DNA from: Mycobacterium szulgai
Lineage (GTDB): Bacteria > Actinomycetota > Actinomycetes > Mycobacteriales > Mycobacteriaceae
Direction of reading: 5' to 3'
Length of the DNA: 64,000 nucleotides
Assembly: GCF_002116635.1 (NCBI RefSeq)
Contig: NZ_LQPW01000134.1
Span: forward strand, 41,845-105,844
In this document: one piece after another, positions 44,428 through 53,520 of the stretch
How the letters are laid out: the number at the start of each line of letters is the position of its first letter
How positions within the stretch are numbered: position 1 is the stretch's first letter
The notes under the pieces: generated by a model
What the model saw: only the letters and a program-made list of their open reading frames with translations
The model's database searches: none
What the model was told of the DNA's origin: nothing
Position numbers and translations under genes: made by a program

Positions 44428-45843
44428 ATGAGACGGACCCGCCGCAGCTCCGCTTCGCGAACGGCTGCCAGGTTTGTGCGCCCGGCGATTCCTTCGGTCG
44501 TGAGCATCGCCCTGCTGATGGGCACACCCGGGTTGGTGCACGCGGACCCGAATGCCGACGCAATGGCCGTCCTGATAGCCAATGTCGCCAAGGCCAACCA
44601 GCGCTTGGAAGACCTCAGTGCTGCGGTGCAGACGGAGCAGGAGAGCGTCAACAAGGCCATGGTCGCTGTCGAGACCGCGCGGGAAAACGCCACCGAAGCC
44701 CAACACGCGCTCGAGGTGAGCCAGCAGTCGGTCAAGGACGCCAACGACGCGATCGCCGCGGCGCAGCGCCGGTTCAACACGTTTGCGGCCGCCACCTATA
44801 TGAACGGTCCGTCGGACAGCTATCTCACCGCCAAGAGCCCCGATGACATGATCGCCGCGGCGACCGCGACCCGGGCTCTGACCGCCAGCGCGCAGACGGT
44901 GATGACCAATTTGCAGCGGGCCCGGACTGAGCAGGTGAATAAGGAATCGGCGGCGCGGCTGGCCAAGGAGAAGGCTGACAAGGCCGCCGCCGATGCGAAG
45001 TCCAGTCAAGACGCCGCCGTCGCGGCGCTGACCGACACGCAGCGCACGTTCGACCAGCAGCGCGACGAGGTCAACCGACTGGCTGCCGAACGCGACGAGG
45101 CCGAAGCCAAACTCCAAGCGGCCAAACTCGTGGCCTGGACCTCCTCCGGCGGACAGGGCATGCCGCCGAACATGTGGGATACGGGATCGGGCCCGGGCGG
45201 AGGCCGCCACTGGGACGGTTGGGACCCCACGCTGCCGCAGATCCCCAGCGCCAACATTCCGGGCGACCCGATTGCGGTCGTCAACCAGGTGCTCGGGTAT
45301 TCGGCGACCTCGGCGCAGGTCACCGCTCAAATGGGGCGCAATTTCCTGCAGCAGCTGGGCATCCTCAAGCCCACCGACACCGGCATCACCAATGCGGCCC
45401 CCACCGCTGCCACCCCTAGCCGGATTCCACGGGTGTACGGGCGGCAGGCTTCCGAGTATGTGATCCGGCGCGGCATGTCCCAGATCGGCGTTCCTTATTC
45501 CTGGGGCGGTGGCAACGCGGCCGGCCCCAGCCACGGAATCGACTCCGGGGCCAACATCACCGGCTTCGACTGCTCGGGTCTTGTTCTGTACTCGTTCGCC
45601 GGAGTGGGCATCAAGCTGCCGCACTACTCCGGTTCGCAGTACAACCTGGGCCGCAAGATCCCGACGTCGCAGATGCGCCGTGGCGATGTCATCTTCTACG
45701 GCCCCGGTGGTAGCCAGCACGTGACGATCTACCTCGGCGACGGTCAGATGCTCGAGGCGCCCGACATCGGTTTGAAAGTGCGTACCGCGCCGGTGCGCAC
45801 CAGCGGCATGACACCCTTCGTGGTTCGCTATATCGAGTATTAA
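44428..45843 (+). CDS. ripA: peptidoglycan DL-endopeptidase RipA
   Basis: Cleaves peptidoglycan stem peptides during septation. The 471-residue protein has a basic N-terminus and a hydrophobic signal segment (VSIALLMGTPGLVHA, residues about 28-42), then a long coiled coil (residues about 55-225) typical of RipA autoinhibition. The NlpC/P60 domain at the C-terminus has the Cys-His-Glu triad in GFDCSGLVLY, QHVTIYLG and MLEAPD. The coiled-coil and zymogen-like linker match M. tuberculosis Rv1477 (472). ripB follows 9 bp later. Confidence 0.95.
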   Translation: MRRTRRSSASRTAARFVRPAIPSVVSIALLMGTPGLVHADPNADAMAVLIANVAKANQRLEDLSAAVQTEQESVNKAMVAVETARENATEAQHALEVSQQSVKDANDAIAAAQRRFNTFAAATYMNGPSDSYLTAKSPDDMIAAATATRALTASAQTVMTNLQRARTEQVNKESAARLAKEKADKAAADAKSSQDAAVAALTDTQRTFDQQRDEVNRLAAERDEAEAKLQAAKLVAWTSSGGQGMPPNMWDTGSGPGGGRHWDGWDPTLPQIPSANIPGDPIAVVNQVLGYSATSAQVTAQMGRNFLQQLGILKPTDTGITNAAPTAATPSRIPRVYGRQASEYVIRRGMSQIGVPYSWGGGNAAGPSHGIDSGANITGFDCSGLVLYSFAGVGIKLPHYSGSQYNLGRKIPTSQMRRGDVIFYGPGGSQHVTIYLGDGQMLEAPDIGLKVRTAPVRTSGMTPFVVRYIEY

Positions 45844-45852
45844 CGAGGTCTT

Positions 45853-46590
45853 ATGCGCCACAACCGATTTCGCCTGACCAACCTAGCCCGGATCACTCCC
45901 TTGGTTCTGGGGTTGGTAGCCGGGCTCGTGATCGCTGTGGCCGCTCCGGCCGACGCTGATCCCGGCGAATGGGATCCCACCCTGCCGGCAGCGGTCAGTG
46001 CAGGCGCCCCGGGAGATCCGCTGGCCGTCGCCAACGCCTCGCTGCAGGCCACCGCGCAGGCCACCCAAACCACGATCGATCTGGGCCGGCAGTTCCTCAG
46101 TGGGCTGGGTCTCGGCGGTCCGACCGCTCCCGCCGCGGCTCCCGGCGGCGGCAACACCGGCCCGAGCCGGATTCCGCGAGCCAACGGCAGGCAGGCCATC
46201 GAATACGTGATCCGGCGAGCCGGCTCACAGATGGGCGTGCCGTATTCCTGGGGCGGGGGCACGCTGGAAGGTCCCAGTAAGGGCGTTGACTCCGGTGCGG
46301 GCACCGTCGGCTTCGACTGCTCGGGCCTGATGCGCTACGCATTCGCTGGGGTAGGCGTGCTGATCCCGCGGTTTTCCGGCGACCAGTACAACGCCGGCAA
46401 GCACATCCCGCCTTCGCAGGCCAGGCGCGGCGACCTCATCTTCTACGGCCCCAACGGCAGCCAGCACGTCACCATGTACCTCGGCAACGGCCAGATGCTG
46501 GAGGCGTCGGGAAGCGCCGGCAAGGTCACTATCAGTCCGGTGCGCAAGTCCGGTATGACGCCATTCGTGACTCGGATCATCGACTACTGA
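45853..46590 (+). CDS. ripB: peptidoglycan endopeptidase RipB
   Basis: A 245-residue NlpC/P60 endopeptidase with a signal peptide (hydrophobic VLGLVAGLVIAVAAPADA, residues about 17-34) and no long coiled coil. The catalytic Cys/His motifs GFDCSGLMRY and QHVTMYLG are present, very close to those of RipA, so the two genes arose by duplication. It is 9 bp after ripA and likely co-transcribed. It is the Rv1478 homologue. Confidence 0.94.
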   Translation: MRHNRFRLTNLARITPLVLGLVAGLVIAVAAPADADPGEWDPTLPAAVSAGAPGDPLAVANASLQATAQATQTTIDLGRQFLSGLGLGGPTAPAAAPGGGNTGPSRIPRANGRQAIEYVIRRAGSQMGVPYSWGGGTLEGPSKGVDSGAGTVGFDCSGLMRYAFAGVGVLIPRFSGDQYNAGKHIPPSQARRGDLIFYGPNGSQHVTMYLGNGQMLEASGSAGKVTISPVRKSGMTPFVTRIIDY

Positions 46591-46731
46591 CCCTGGGTCT
46601 GATTTGCCAGGCGGGGATGGCGGCGTCGACGGAATCCCACAGGCCTGGAATAGTTGAACCCGGGCACGTCGCTGCCCGGTGACATTTGTCGTGTTGGCAG
46701 TCGTGTCCAAATGAGCTGTGGAGGGTTATTG

Positions 46732-47850
46732 ATGACATCAGCAGGTGGCGGTTACCCGGGTCCGGGTGGGCAGTCGGGCCCGCCGGCTCATGAGGCACCG
46801 TCGGGTGGCGCCGACGGGCTGGCCGCCGAGGTACACACCCTGGAACGGGCGATCTTCGAGGTCAAGCGGATCATCGTGGGTCAGGACCAACTTGTGGAGC
46901 GGATGCTGGTCGGCCTGCTCGCCAAGGGACACGTGCTGCTGGAAGGTGTTCCCGGCGTCGCCAAGACGCTGGCGGTCGAGACCTTTGCGCGCGTGGTCGG
47001 CGGGACGTTTGCCCGGATCCAGTTCACGCCCGACCTGGTGCCCACCGACATCGTCGGTACTCGCATCTACCGGCAGGGCAAGGAGGAGTTCGACACCGAG
47101 CTGGGCCCGGTGGTGGTCAACTTCCTGCTCGCCGACGAGATCAACCGTGCGCCGGCGAAGGTGCAGTCCGCGCTGCTCGAGGTCATGGCCGAACGGCACG
47201 TGTCGATCGGGGGCAAGACCTTCCCGTTGCCCAGCCCGTTCCTGGTGATGGCGACGCAGAACCCGATCGAGCAGGAAGGCGTTTACCCGCTGCCCGAAGC
47301 GCAGCGCGACCGTTTCCTGTTCAAGATCAACGTCGGCTACCCGTCGCCCGAAGAAGAGCGGGAGATCATCTACCGGATGGGTGTCACCCCACCGCAGGCC
47401 AAGCAGATCCTCAACACCGGCGATCTGCTGCGGCTGCAAGGTGTTGCGGCCAATTGCTTCGTGCACCACGCGCTGGTGGACTATGTGGTTCGCGTCGTCA
47501 CCGCGACCCGCCACCCCGAGCAGCTGGGTATGAACGACGTCAAGGCCTGGATCGCGTTCGGCGCCTCGCCGCGCGCCTCGCTGGGCATCATCGCGGCTTC
47601 CCGGGCGCTCGCGCTGGTCCGCGGGCGTGACTACGTCATCCCGCAGGACGTCATCGACGTCATTCCCGACGTGCTCCGGCACCGGTTGGTGCTCACCTAC
47701 GACGCGCTGGCCGACGAGATCTCGTCGGAGATCGTGATCAACCGGGTGCTGCAGACGGTCGCCATGCCGCAGGTGAATGCCGTTCCGCAGCAGGGACATT
47801 CGGTGGCTCCGGTGATGCAGGGCGCCACGGTGGCGGCTGGCGGTCGGTGA
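46732..47850 (+). CDS. moxR1: MoxR-family AAA ATPase
   Basis: A 372-residue AAA+ ATPase acting as a chaperone-like regulator with the following DUF58 and VWA genes. Walker A is LLEGVPGVAKT (near residue 70), Walker B LLADEINRAP, sensor motif ATQNPIEQEGVYPLPEAQRDRF. The start at ATG 46732 is preceded by GAGGG; a longer upstream frame lacks a ribosome site. It is the Rv1479 homologue (377). A glycine/proline-rich N-terminal tail (residues 1-28) precedes the ATPase. Confidence 0.92.
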   Translation: MTSAGGGYPGPGGQSGPPAHEAPSGGADGLAAEVHTLERAIFEVKRIIVGQDQLVERMLVGLLAKGHVLLEGVPGVAKTLAVETFARVVGGTFARIQFTPDLVPTDIVGTRIYRQGKEEFDTELGPVVVNFLLADEINRAPAKVQSALLEVMAERHVSIGGKTFPLPSPFLVMATQNPIEQEGVYPLPEAQRDRFLFKINVGYPSPEEEREIIYRMGVTPPQAKQILNTGDLLRLQGVAANCFVHHALVDYVVRVVTATRHPEQLGMNDVKAWIAFGASPRASLGIIAASRALALVRGRDYVIPQDVIDVIPDVLRHRLVLTYDALADEISSEIVINRVLQTVAMPQVNAVPQQGHSVAPVMQGATVAAGGR

Positions 47851-48800
47851 CAGATTCTAAGACCCCGGCCGTCGTGCATCCGCCGTCGATGCTCCGCGGC
47901 ACCATCGACGATCCGAAGCTCGCGGCGGCGCTGCGCACCCTGGAGCTCACCGTCAGCCGCAAACTGGATGGCATCCTGCACGGTGATCACCTCGGCCTGA
48001 TTCCCGGCCCGGGTTCGGAGCCGGGGGAGTCGCGGCTTTACCAACCCGGTGACGACGTGCGCCGGATGGACTGGGCGGTTACCGCGCGGACCACCCATCC
48101 GCATGTCCGGCAGATGATCGCCGACCGCGAGCTGGAGACCTGGCTGGTGGTCGACATGTCGGCCAGCCTGGACTTCGGCACCGCCGTCTGTGAGAAGCGC
48201 GACCTGGCGGTGGCGGCCGCGGCGGCCATCTCCTTCCTCAACGTGGGCGGTGGCAACCGACTCGGCGCGCTGATTTCCAACGGCGCCAACACCATTCGCG
48301 TTCCGGCGCGTTCGGGTCGAGAGCATGTGCACACCATGTTGCGTACCATCGCGACCACTCCCAAGGCGCCCACGGGGGTACGTGGCGACTTGGCCGCCAC
48401 CATCGACGCGCTGCGCCGGCCGGAACGCCGTCGCGGGATGGCCGTGATCATCAGCGACTTTCTCGGGCCGATCAACTGGATGCGGCCACTGCGCGCGATC
48501 GCGGCCCGCCACGAGGTGCTGGCCATCGAGGTCCTCGATCCGCGCGACGTCGAATTGCCCGACATCGGCGACGTGGTCCTGCAGGACGCCGAGTCCGGGG
48601 CGGTTCGCGAATTCACCATCGACGCCCAGTTGCAGACCGACTTCGCCAGAGCCGCCGCGGCGCACCGTGCCGACGTGGCCCGCACAATTCGCGGTTGCGG
48701 CGCGCCGGTGATGACACTTCGCACCGACCGCGACTGGATCGGCGACATCGTGCGTTTCGTCTCCTCCCGCCGGCGCGGGGCAATGGCGGGGCGCCGGTGA
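47847..48800 (+). CDS. DUF58 domain protein (Rv1480-like)
   Basis: A 317-residue protein of the DUF58/VWA-like family that goes with MoxR ATPases. Key features: GEFRxYQPGDDVRRMDWA-like sequence ESRLYQPGDDVRRMDWA, DMSASLDFGTA (MIDAS-like) and VIISDFLGPINW. No membrane helix is seen. It overlaps moxR1 by 4 bp (GTGA). The module probably assembles or activates a cell-envelope complex. Confidence 0.9.
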   Translation: MTDSKTPAVVHPPSMLRGTIDDPKLAAALRTLELTVSRKLDGILHGDHLGLIPGPGSEPGESRLYQPGDDVRRMDWAVTARTTHPHVRQMIADRELETWLVVDMSASLDFGTAVCEKRDLAVAAAAAISFLNVGGGNRLGALISNGANTIRVPARSGREHVHTMLRTIATTPKAPTGVRGDLAATIDALRRPERRRGMAVIISDFLGPINWMRPLRAIAARHEVLAIEVLDPRDVELPDIGDVVLQDAESGAVREFTIDAQLQTDFARAAAAHRADVARTIRGCGAPVMTLRTDRDWIGDIVRFVSSRRRGAMAGRR

Positions 48801-48843
48801 CGGATACAAACAGGACAGGCACAAACAGGATGACGGGTCTGTT

Positions 48844-49851
48844 ATGACGTTGCCGTTGCTCGGGCCGATGACGCTGTCCGGCTTCGAACACTCGTGGTTC
48901 TTTCTGTTTCTTTTCGCCGTCGCCGGGCTGATCGCGCTTTACATCGTGCTGCAGCTCGCCCGGCAACGACGTATGTTGCGGTTCGCCAACATGGAATTGC
49001 TGGAGAGCGTGGCGCCCAAGCGCCCCTCGCGGTGGCGGCATATCCCGGCGATTCTGTTGACCCTGGCGCTGGTGTTGTTCACCATCGCGATGGCCGGGCC
49101 GACGAACGACGTCCGCATTCCGCGCAACCGCGCGGTGGTGATGCTGGTGATCGACGTGTCGCAGTCGATGCGGGCCACCGATGTCGAGCCCAATCGGATG
49201 GCCGCCGCGCAGGAGGCCGCCAAGCAGTTCGCCGGCGAGCTGACCCCGGGTATCAACCTCGGCCTCATCGCCTATGCGGGGACTGCGACGGTGCTGGTGT
49301 CGCCGACGACCAACCGTGATGCGACCAAGGCCGCACTCGACAAGCTGCAGTTCGCCGACCGCACCGCGACCGGCGAGGCCATTTTCACCGCTCTGCAGGC
49401 CATCGCGACCGTCGGCGCGGTCATTGGTGGCGGCGACACACCGCCGCCGGCGCGCATCGTGTTGTTCTCGGACGGCAAGGAGACGATGCCGACCAACCCG
49501 GACAACCCCAAGGGCGCCTACACCGCCGCGCGCACCGCCAAGGACCAGGGCGTGCCGATCTCGACTATCTCGTTCGGCACCCCCTATGGTTTCGTCGAAA
49601 TCAACGACCAGCGCCAGCCGGTGCCCGTCGACGACGAGACGATGAAGAAGGTCGCTCAGCTGTCCGGCGGCAATTCCTACAACGCTGCGACCCTGGCGGA
49701 GCTGAAGGCTGTCTACGCGTCGCTGCAACAGCAGATCGGCTACGAGACGATCAAGGGTGACGCGAGTGTGGGCTGGCTGCGGCTCGGTGCGCTGGTTCTG
49801 GCGCTCGCGGGCCTGGCCGCGCTGCTGATCAACCGCCGCTTGCCGACCTAG
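48844..49851 (+). CDS. von Willebrand factor A membrane protein (BatA-like, Rv1481-like)
   Basis: A 335-residue protein with N-terminal and C-terminal membrane helices (residues about 17-37, 60-85 and 308-328) around an extracytoplasmic VWA domain. The MIDAS motif is DVSQSMRATD; the other metal-site residues lie in AYAGTATVL and LFSDGKETMP. It is third in the moxR1 cluster. Its ATG follows a 43-bp gap with a small repeat (ACAAACAGGA twice). Confidence 0.92.
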   Translation: MTLPLLGPMTLSGFEHSWFFLFLFAVAGLIALYIVLQLARQRRMLRFANMELLESVAPKRPSRWRHIPAILLTLALVLFTIAMAGPTNDVRIPRNRAVVMLVIDVSQSMRATDVEPNRMAAAQEAAKQFAGELTPGINLGLIAYAGTATVLVSPTTNRDATKAALDKLQFADRTATGEAIFTALQAIATVGAVIGGGDTPPPARIVLFSDGKETMPTNPDNPKGAYTAARTAKDQGVPISTISFGTPYGFVEINDQRQPVPVDDETMKKVAQLSGGNSYNAATLAELKAVYASLQQQIGYETIKGDASVGWLRLGALVLALAGLAALLINRRLPT

Positions 49852-49861
49852 CCTTGCTCGG

Positions 49862-49917
49862 CGAGCGTAACGCCACCGCGACATCCGACCCGGATTTTCG
49901 CAGCACCGTTACGCTCG
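49862..49917. repeat. palindromic repeat A, downstream of the DUF559 gene
   Basis: Left arm CGAGCGTAACGCCACC... (49862-49887) and right arm (49891-49917), whose reverse complement begins CGAGCGTAACGGTGCTGCG, form an almost perfect 26-bp hairpin with a 3-base loop. Core words GTAACGCCAC and CGCAGC are shared with repeat B at 50789-50834 on the other side of the DUF559 gene. It overlaps the 3' end of that gene, whose stop TAA is at 49909-49911. Confidence 0.6.
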
Positions 49918-50748
49918 TCGCGCTCGCGCCTCGTGGACCCGGCGGATGATGTCGGTCGGATGGTCTTCGGCGATGACCCGGACGACGATCCAGCCCATGG
50001 CTTCGAGCTTTTCCAGGCGGCGGATGTCCTTTGCGTATTGGTAGCGGCTGGACCGATGATGATCGCCGTCGTACTCGACCGCGACTTTGATCTCCTCCCA
50101 GCCCATATCCAAATACGCTTCCGCCCAACCCCATACGTTGCGCACCGCGATCTGTGTCTGCGGCGGGGGAAATCCAGCCTTCCGCAATAGCAGGCGCAGC
50201 CAGGTTTCCTTTGGCGACTGCGCCCCGCCGTCTACCAATTCGAGGGCGGCTCTGGCGGCCTTCATTCCCCGTCGACCGGCATAGCGGTCCATCAAGAGTT
50301 CGACCTCGACCAGCTTGAGGTCGGTCGCCTGCATGAGTGCGTCGACAGCGGTGACAGCGAGGCCGAGCTGACATCTCCTGGCGAGGTCAAGCGCGGTCCG
50401 GGGTGGGGTGGTCACGCGTATGCCGTCGATCAGGGTGATCTCGTCGTCGCCGATGCGCTCCTCCCAAACCTGTACGCCGGTGGCCGGGCGGCGGTTGGTG
50501 TCGATGATCGCCGCGGGCAGCGTCGCGTCGATCCATTTGGCACGGTGTAGGGCAGCGGCTGAGAAGCCAGCGAGGATGCCGCGCCGCCGCGAACGCAGCC
50601 AGCACGCCTTTGCACGCAATATCGGCGTCAGCTCGACGGCGCGTGGCAGGTATATGTCCCGATGCAGCGCAACATAGCGACTGCGCAGCTCATAGGGGGT
50701 TAATGCACCGGATGCTATGGCCTCGCTGCCCAGAAATGGGTCAGTCAT
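49909..50748 (-). CDS. DUF559 (Vsr-like endonuclease fold) protein, with AbiEi-like N-terminus
   Basis: A 279-residue protein. Residues 1-165 resemble the AbiEi-type antitoxin/transcription-factor fold of other actinobacterial DUF559 proteins (ALTPYELRSRYVALHRDIYLPR, GVQVWEERIGDDEITLIDGIRVTTP). The C-terminal 110 residues are a DUF559 PD-(D/E)XK domain: SPKETWLR, AYLDMGWEEIKVAVEYDGDHHR (acidic residues of the active site) and ASRARVHEARARR-type ending. Start ATG 50748; a longer frame overlapping fabG1 is not credible. Position matches Rv1482c, a conserved hypothetical. DNA-binding or nuclease activity inferred only. Confidence 0.78.
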   Translation of the reverse strand: MTDPFLGSEAIASGALTPYELRSRYVALHRDIYLPRAVELTPILRAKACWLRSRRRGILAGFSAAALHRAKWIDATLPAAIIDTNRRPATGVQVWEERIGDDEITLIDGIRVTTPPRTALDLARRCQLGLAVTAVDALMQATDLKLVEVELLMDRYAGRRGMKAARAALELVDGGAQSPKETWLRLLLRKAGFPPPQTQIAVRNVWGWAEAYLDMGWEEIKVAVEYDGDHHRSSRYQYAKDIRRLEKLEAMGWIVVRVIAEDHPTDIIRRVHEARARRA

Positions 50749-50788
50749 GGCGAAAGTGTGCCGACACCGACCGACAGTCCGCGCCAGC

Positions 50789-50834
50789 GTAACGCCACTG
50801 CGAAATCGGCAGCCCGATGTCGCAGCCACGTTAC
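50789..50834. repeat. palindromic repeat B, upstream of the DUF559 gene
   Basis: Arms GTAACGCCACTGCGAAATCG (50789-50808) and CGATGTCGCAGCCACGTTAC (50815-50834) are complementary in 16 of 20 positions around a 6-base loop. The sequence shares GTAACGCCAC and the central CGCAG words with repeat A, so the DUF559 gene has related palindromes on both sides. It also sits in the region where the fabG1 promoter begins. Confidence 0.6.
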
Positions 50835-50869
50835 ATTCGCGCGGGTAGTGAGCGGGAGCCGATTTCGGC

Positions 50870-50899
50870 GCTGCGGCGCCAAGACGATAGGTTGTCGGG
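50870..50899 (+). promoter_or_regulatory. fabG1-inhA promoter region
   Basis: The sequence AAGACGATAGGTTGTCGGG directly before the GTG of fabG1 is the known mycobacterial promoter region in which isoniazid/ethionamide resistance changes occur at -8, -15, -16 and -17. Here these positions are T (50892), C (50885), A (50884) and G (50883), all the wild-type letters. It controls both fabG1 and inhA. Confidence 0.85.
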
Positions 50900-51643
50900 G
50901 TGACTGACACAGCCACCGATGGCGGCAAACCCGCATTCGTCTCCCGTTCAGTACTGGTCACCGGCGGAAACCGGGGGATCGGTTTGGCGATCGCGCAGCG
51001 GCTGGCCGCCGACGGCCACAAGGTTGCCGTCACGCACCGCGGATCGGGAGCGCCCGAGGGACTGTTCGGCGTCGAGTGTGACGTCACCGACAACGACGCC
51101 GTCGACCGCGCTTTCAAAGAGGTCGAGGAACACCAGGGTCCGGTCGAGGTCCTGGTGTCCAATGCCGGCCTGTCTGCGGACGCGTTCCTCATTCGGATGA
51201 CCGAGGAGCGCTTCGAGAAGGTCATCGATGCCAACCTCACCGGGGCGTTCCGGGTGGCTCAGCGCGCATCGCGCAGCATGCAGCGAAAGAAGTTCGGCCG
51301 ATTGATCTTCATCGGTTCGGTCTCCGGTAGCTGGGGCATCGGCAACCAGGCCAACTACGCCGCCTCCAAGGCCGGTGTGATCGGCATGGCCCGCTCGATC
51401 GCGCGGGAGCTGTCGAAGGTCAACGTGACCGCGAATGTGGTTGCCCCGGGCTACATCGACACGGATATGACGCGCGCACTGGACGAGCGGATTCAGGCGG
51501 GGGCATTGGAATTCATCCCGGCGAAGCGGGTTGGCACCGCCGCCGAGGTCGCCGGCGTGGTCAGCTTCTTGGCTTCGGAGGACGCGAGTTACATCTCCGG
51601 TGCGGTCATCCCGGTCGATGGCGGCATGGGTATGGGCCACTAA
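50900..51643 (+). CDS. fabG1: 3-oxoacyl-[acyl-carrier-protein] reductase FabG1 (MabA)
   Basis: NADPH-dependent reductase of the FAS-II mycolate elongation cycle. The 247-residue protein has the Rossmann motif GGNRGIGLA and the catalytic S140, Y153 and K157 (IGSVSGSWG, NYAASKAG). The GTG at 50900 and the length are as in M. tuberculosis. inhA follows 18 bp later in the same operon. Confidence 0.98.
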   Translation: MTDTATDGGKPAFVSRSVLVTGGNRGIGLAIAQRLAADGHKVAVTHRGSGAPEGLFGVECDVTDNDAVDRAFKEVEEHQGPVEVLVSNAGLSADAFLIRMTEERFEKVIDANLTGAFRVAQRASRSMQRKKFGRLIFIGSVSGSWGIGNQANYAASKAGVIGMARSIARELSKVNVTANVVAPGYIDTDMTRALDERIQAGALEFIPAKRVGTAAEVAGVVSFLASEDASYISGAVIPVDGGMGMGH

Positions 51644-51661
51644 CGAAAAGCAAGGACGGAC

Positions 51662-52471
51662 ATGGCAGGACTGCTCGAAGGCAAACGGATCCTCGTCAGC
51701 GGGATCATCACCGACTCGTCGATCGCTTTCCACATCGCGCGGGTGGCCCAGGAACAGGGCGCCCAACTGGTGTTGACCGGATTCGACCGGTTGCGGCTGA
51801 TCCAGCGCATCGTGGACCGGCTGCCGGAGAAGGCGCCGCTCATCGAACTCGACGTGCAGAACGAAGAGCACCTGGCCAGCCTGGCCGGCCGGGTGACCGA
51901 AGTCATCGGTGAGGGCAACAAGCTGGACGGCGTGGTGCACTCGATCGGCTTTATGCCGCAGACCGGCATGGGCATCAACCCGTTCTTCGATGCGCCTTAC
52001 GAGGACGTCTCCAAGGGCATCCATATCTCCGCCTACTCCTACGCATCCCTGGCCAAAGCGACGCTGCCGATCATGAACTCCGGGGGCTCCATTGTCGGCA
52101 TGGACTTCGACCCGAGCCGGGCGATGCCGGCCTACAACTGGATGACGGTCGCCAAGAGCGCGCTGGAGTCGGTGAACCGCTTCGTGGCACGCGAGGCCGG
52201 CAAATACGGTGTGCGCTCGAATCTTGTTGCCGCAGGACCGATCCGGACGCTGGCCATGGCCGCTATCGTCGGAGGCGCACTCGGCGAGGAGGCGGGCGCG
52301 CAAATACAGCTACTCGAAGAGGGCTGGGATCAGCGCGCTCCGGTCGGCTGGAACATGAAAGACCCGACGCCGGTCGCCAAGACGGTGTGCGCACTGCTTT
52401 CGGACTGGCTGCCGGCCACCACCGGCGACATCATCTTCGCCGACGGCGGCGCACACACGCAGTTGCTCTAA
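51662..52471 (+). CDS. inhA: enoyl-ACP reductase InhA
   Basis: NADH-dependent enoyl-ACP reductase of FAS-II, the target of isoniazid and ethionamide. The 269-residue length equals M. tuberculosis InhA. Wild-type residues at resistance-related positions are seen: I16, I21, I47, S94 (VVHSIGFMPQ) and the catalytic Y158 and K165 (YNWMTVAKS). hemH begins 5 bp after the stop. Confidence 0.98.
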   Translation: MAGLLEGKRILVSGIITDSSIAFHIARVAQEQGAQLVLTGFDRLRLIQRIVDRLPEKAPLIELDVQNEEHLASLAGRVTEVIGEGNKLDGVVHSIGFMPQTGMGINPFFDAPYEDVSKGIHISAYSYASLAKATLPIMNSGGSIVGMDFDPSRAMPAYNWMTVAKSALESVNRFVAREAGKYGVRSNLVAAGPIRTLAMAAIVGGALGEEAGAQIQLLEEGWDQRAPVGWNMKDPTPVAKTVCALLSDWLPATTGDIIFADGGAHTQLL

Positions 52472-52476
52472 CTCGC

Positions 52477-53520
52477 ATGGAGTTTGATGCGATCCTGCTG
52501 CTGTCCTTCGGCGGCCCCGAGGGGCCCGAGCAGGTGCGGCCGTTCCTGGATAACGTCACCCGCGGCAGAAACGTGCCGCCCGAGCGGCTGGATGCGGTGG
52601 CCGAGCACTACCTGCATTTCGGTGGGGTATCACCGATCAACGGAATCAACCGCGCGCTGATCGCCGAGCTGGAAGCCGAACAGCAGCTGCCGGTCTACTT
52701 CGGCAACCGCAATTGGGCACCCTACGTCGAAGACGCCGTTGCGGCTATGCGAGACAACGGTGTTCGCCGTGCCGCGGTGTTCACTACGTCGGCGTGGAGT
52801 GGCTATTCCAGCTGCACACAGTACGTCGAGGACATTGCGCGAGCACGTGCGGCGGCCGGCTCGCAAGCGCCTGAAATGGTCAAGCTGCGACCGTATTTCG
52901 ACCATCCGCTCTTCGTCGAGATGTTCGCCGACGCCGTGGCGGCCGCTGCCTGCCGGGTACCGCCCGATGCCCGGTTGGTGTTCACCGCACATTCGATTCC
53001 GCTGGCCGCCGATCAGCGCTGTGGCCCTAATCTGTACAGCCGCCAAGTAGGTTATGCCGCAAGGCTGGTCGCCGCCGCTGCCGGTTGTGCCGAATACGAC
53101 TTGGTCTGGCAGTCTCGCTCGGGGCCGCCGCAGGTCCCGTGGCTGGAACCCGATGTTGCCGACCACCTCCAGGCGTTATCCGACGCGGGCACCGATGCTG
53201 TAATCGTCTGTCCCATAGGATTTGTCGCCGACCACATCGAAGTGGTGTGGGACCTCGACCACGAACTGCGATTGCAGGCCGAGGCCCTGGACATGAAGTT
53301 CGCCCGGGCCGGGACACCCAATGCCGATCGGCGGTTCGCCCGCCTGGCCGCCGATTTGGTCGACGAACTGCGTTACGGGCGTGAGCCTTTGCGGGTGCAA
53401 GGCCACGATCCGGTGCCCGGCTGCCTTGCCAGTGTGGACGGCCAGCCGTGTCGTCCGCCGCACTGCGTGGCGCGAGAAGCCGAGATCAGTCGGCCCACGC
53501 CGAGTGCAGGATCGCGGTGA
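52477..53520 (+). CDS. hemH: ferrochelatase (coproporphyrin ferrochelatase)
   Basis: Inserts iron into coproporphyrin III (actinobacterial pathway). The 347-residue protein contains LLLSFGGPEGPEQ (N-terminus), the histidine region FTAHSIPLA and the acidic catalytic patch CPIGFVADHIEVVWDLDHE. Cysteines in GCLASVDGQPCRPPHC near the C-terminus and SSC earlier can bind the [2Fe-2S] cluster found in mycobacterial enzymes. Start ATG 52477 (MEFDAILLLSF). It is close behind inhA, as in M. tuberculosis (hemZ). Confidence 0.95.
   Translation: MEFDAILLLSFGGPEGPEQVRPFLDNVTRGRNVPPERLDAVAEHYLHFGGVSPINGINRALIAELEAEQQLPVYFGNRNWAPYVEDAVAAMRDNGVRRAAVFTTSAWSGYSSCTQYVEDIARARAAAGSQAPEMVKLRPYFDHPLFVEMFADAVAAAACRVPPDARLVFTAHSIPLAADQRCGPNLYSRQVGYAARLVAAAAGCAEYDLVWQSRSGPPQVPWLEPDVADHLQALSDAGTDAVIVCPIGFVADHIEVVWDLDHELRLQAEALDMKFARAGTPNADRRFARLAADLVDELRYGREPLRVQGHDPVPGCLASVDGQPCRPPHCVAREAEISRPTPSAGSR

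Noticed and set aside
44323..45861. A 512-codon open frame on the minus strand opposite ripA
   Set aside because: It is the antisense shadow of a GC-rich gene; the plus-strand product has a clear signal peptide, coiled coil and NlpC/P60 triad, and the antisense text has no domain.
49909..51240. A longer start for the DUF559 gene reaching back across the fabG1 promoter
   Set aside because: The extra 164 residues are antisense to fabG1 and show no domain; ATG 50748 gives a natural N-terminus.
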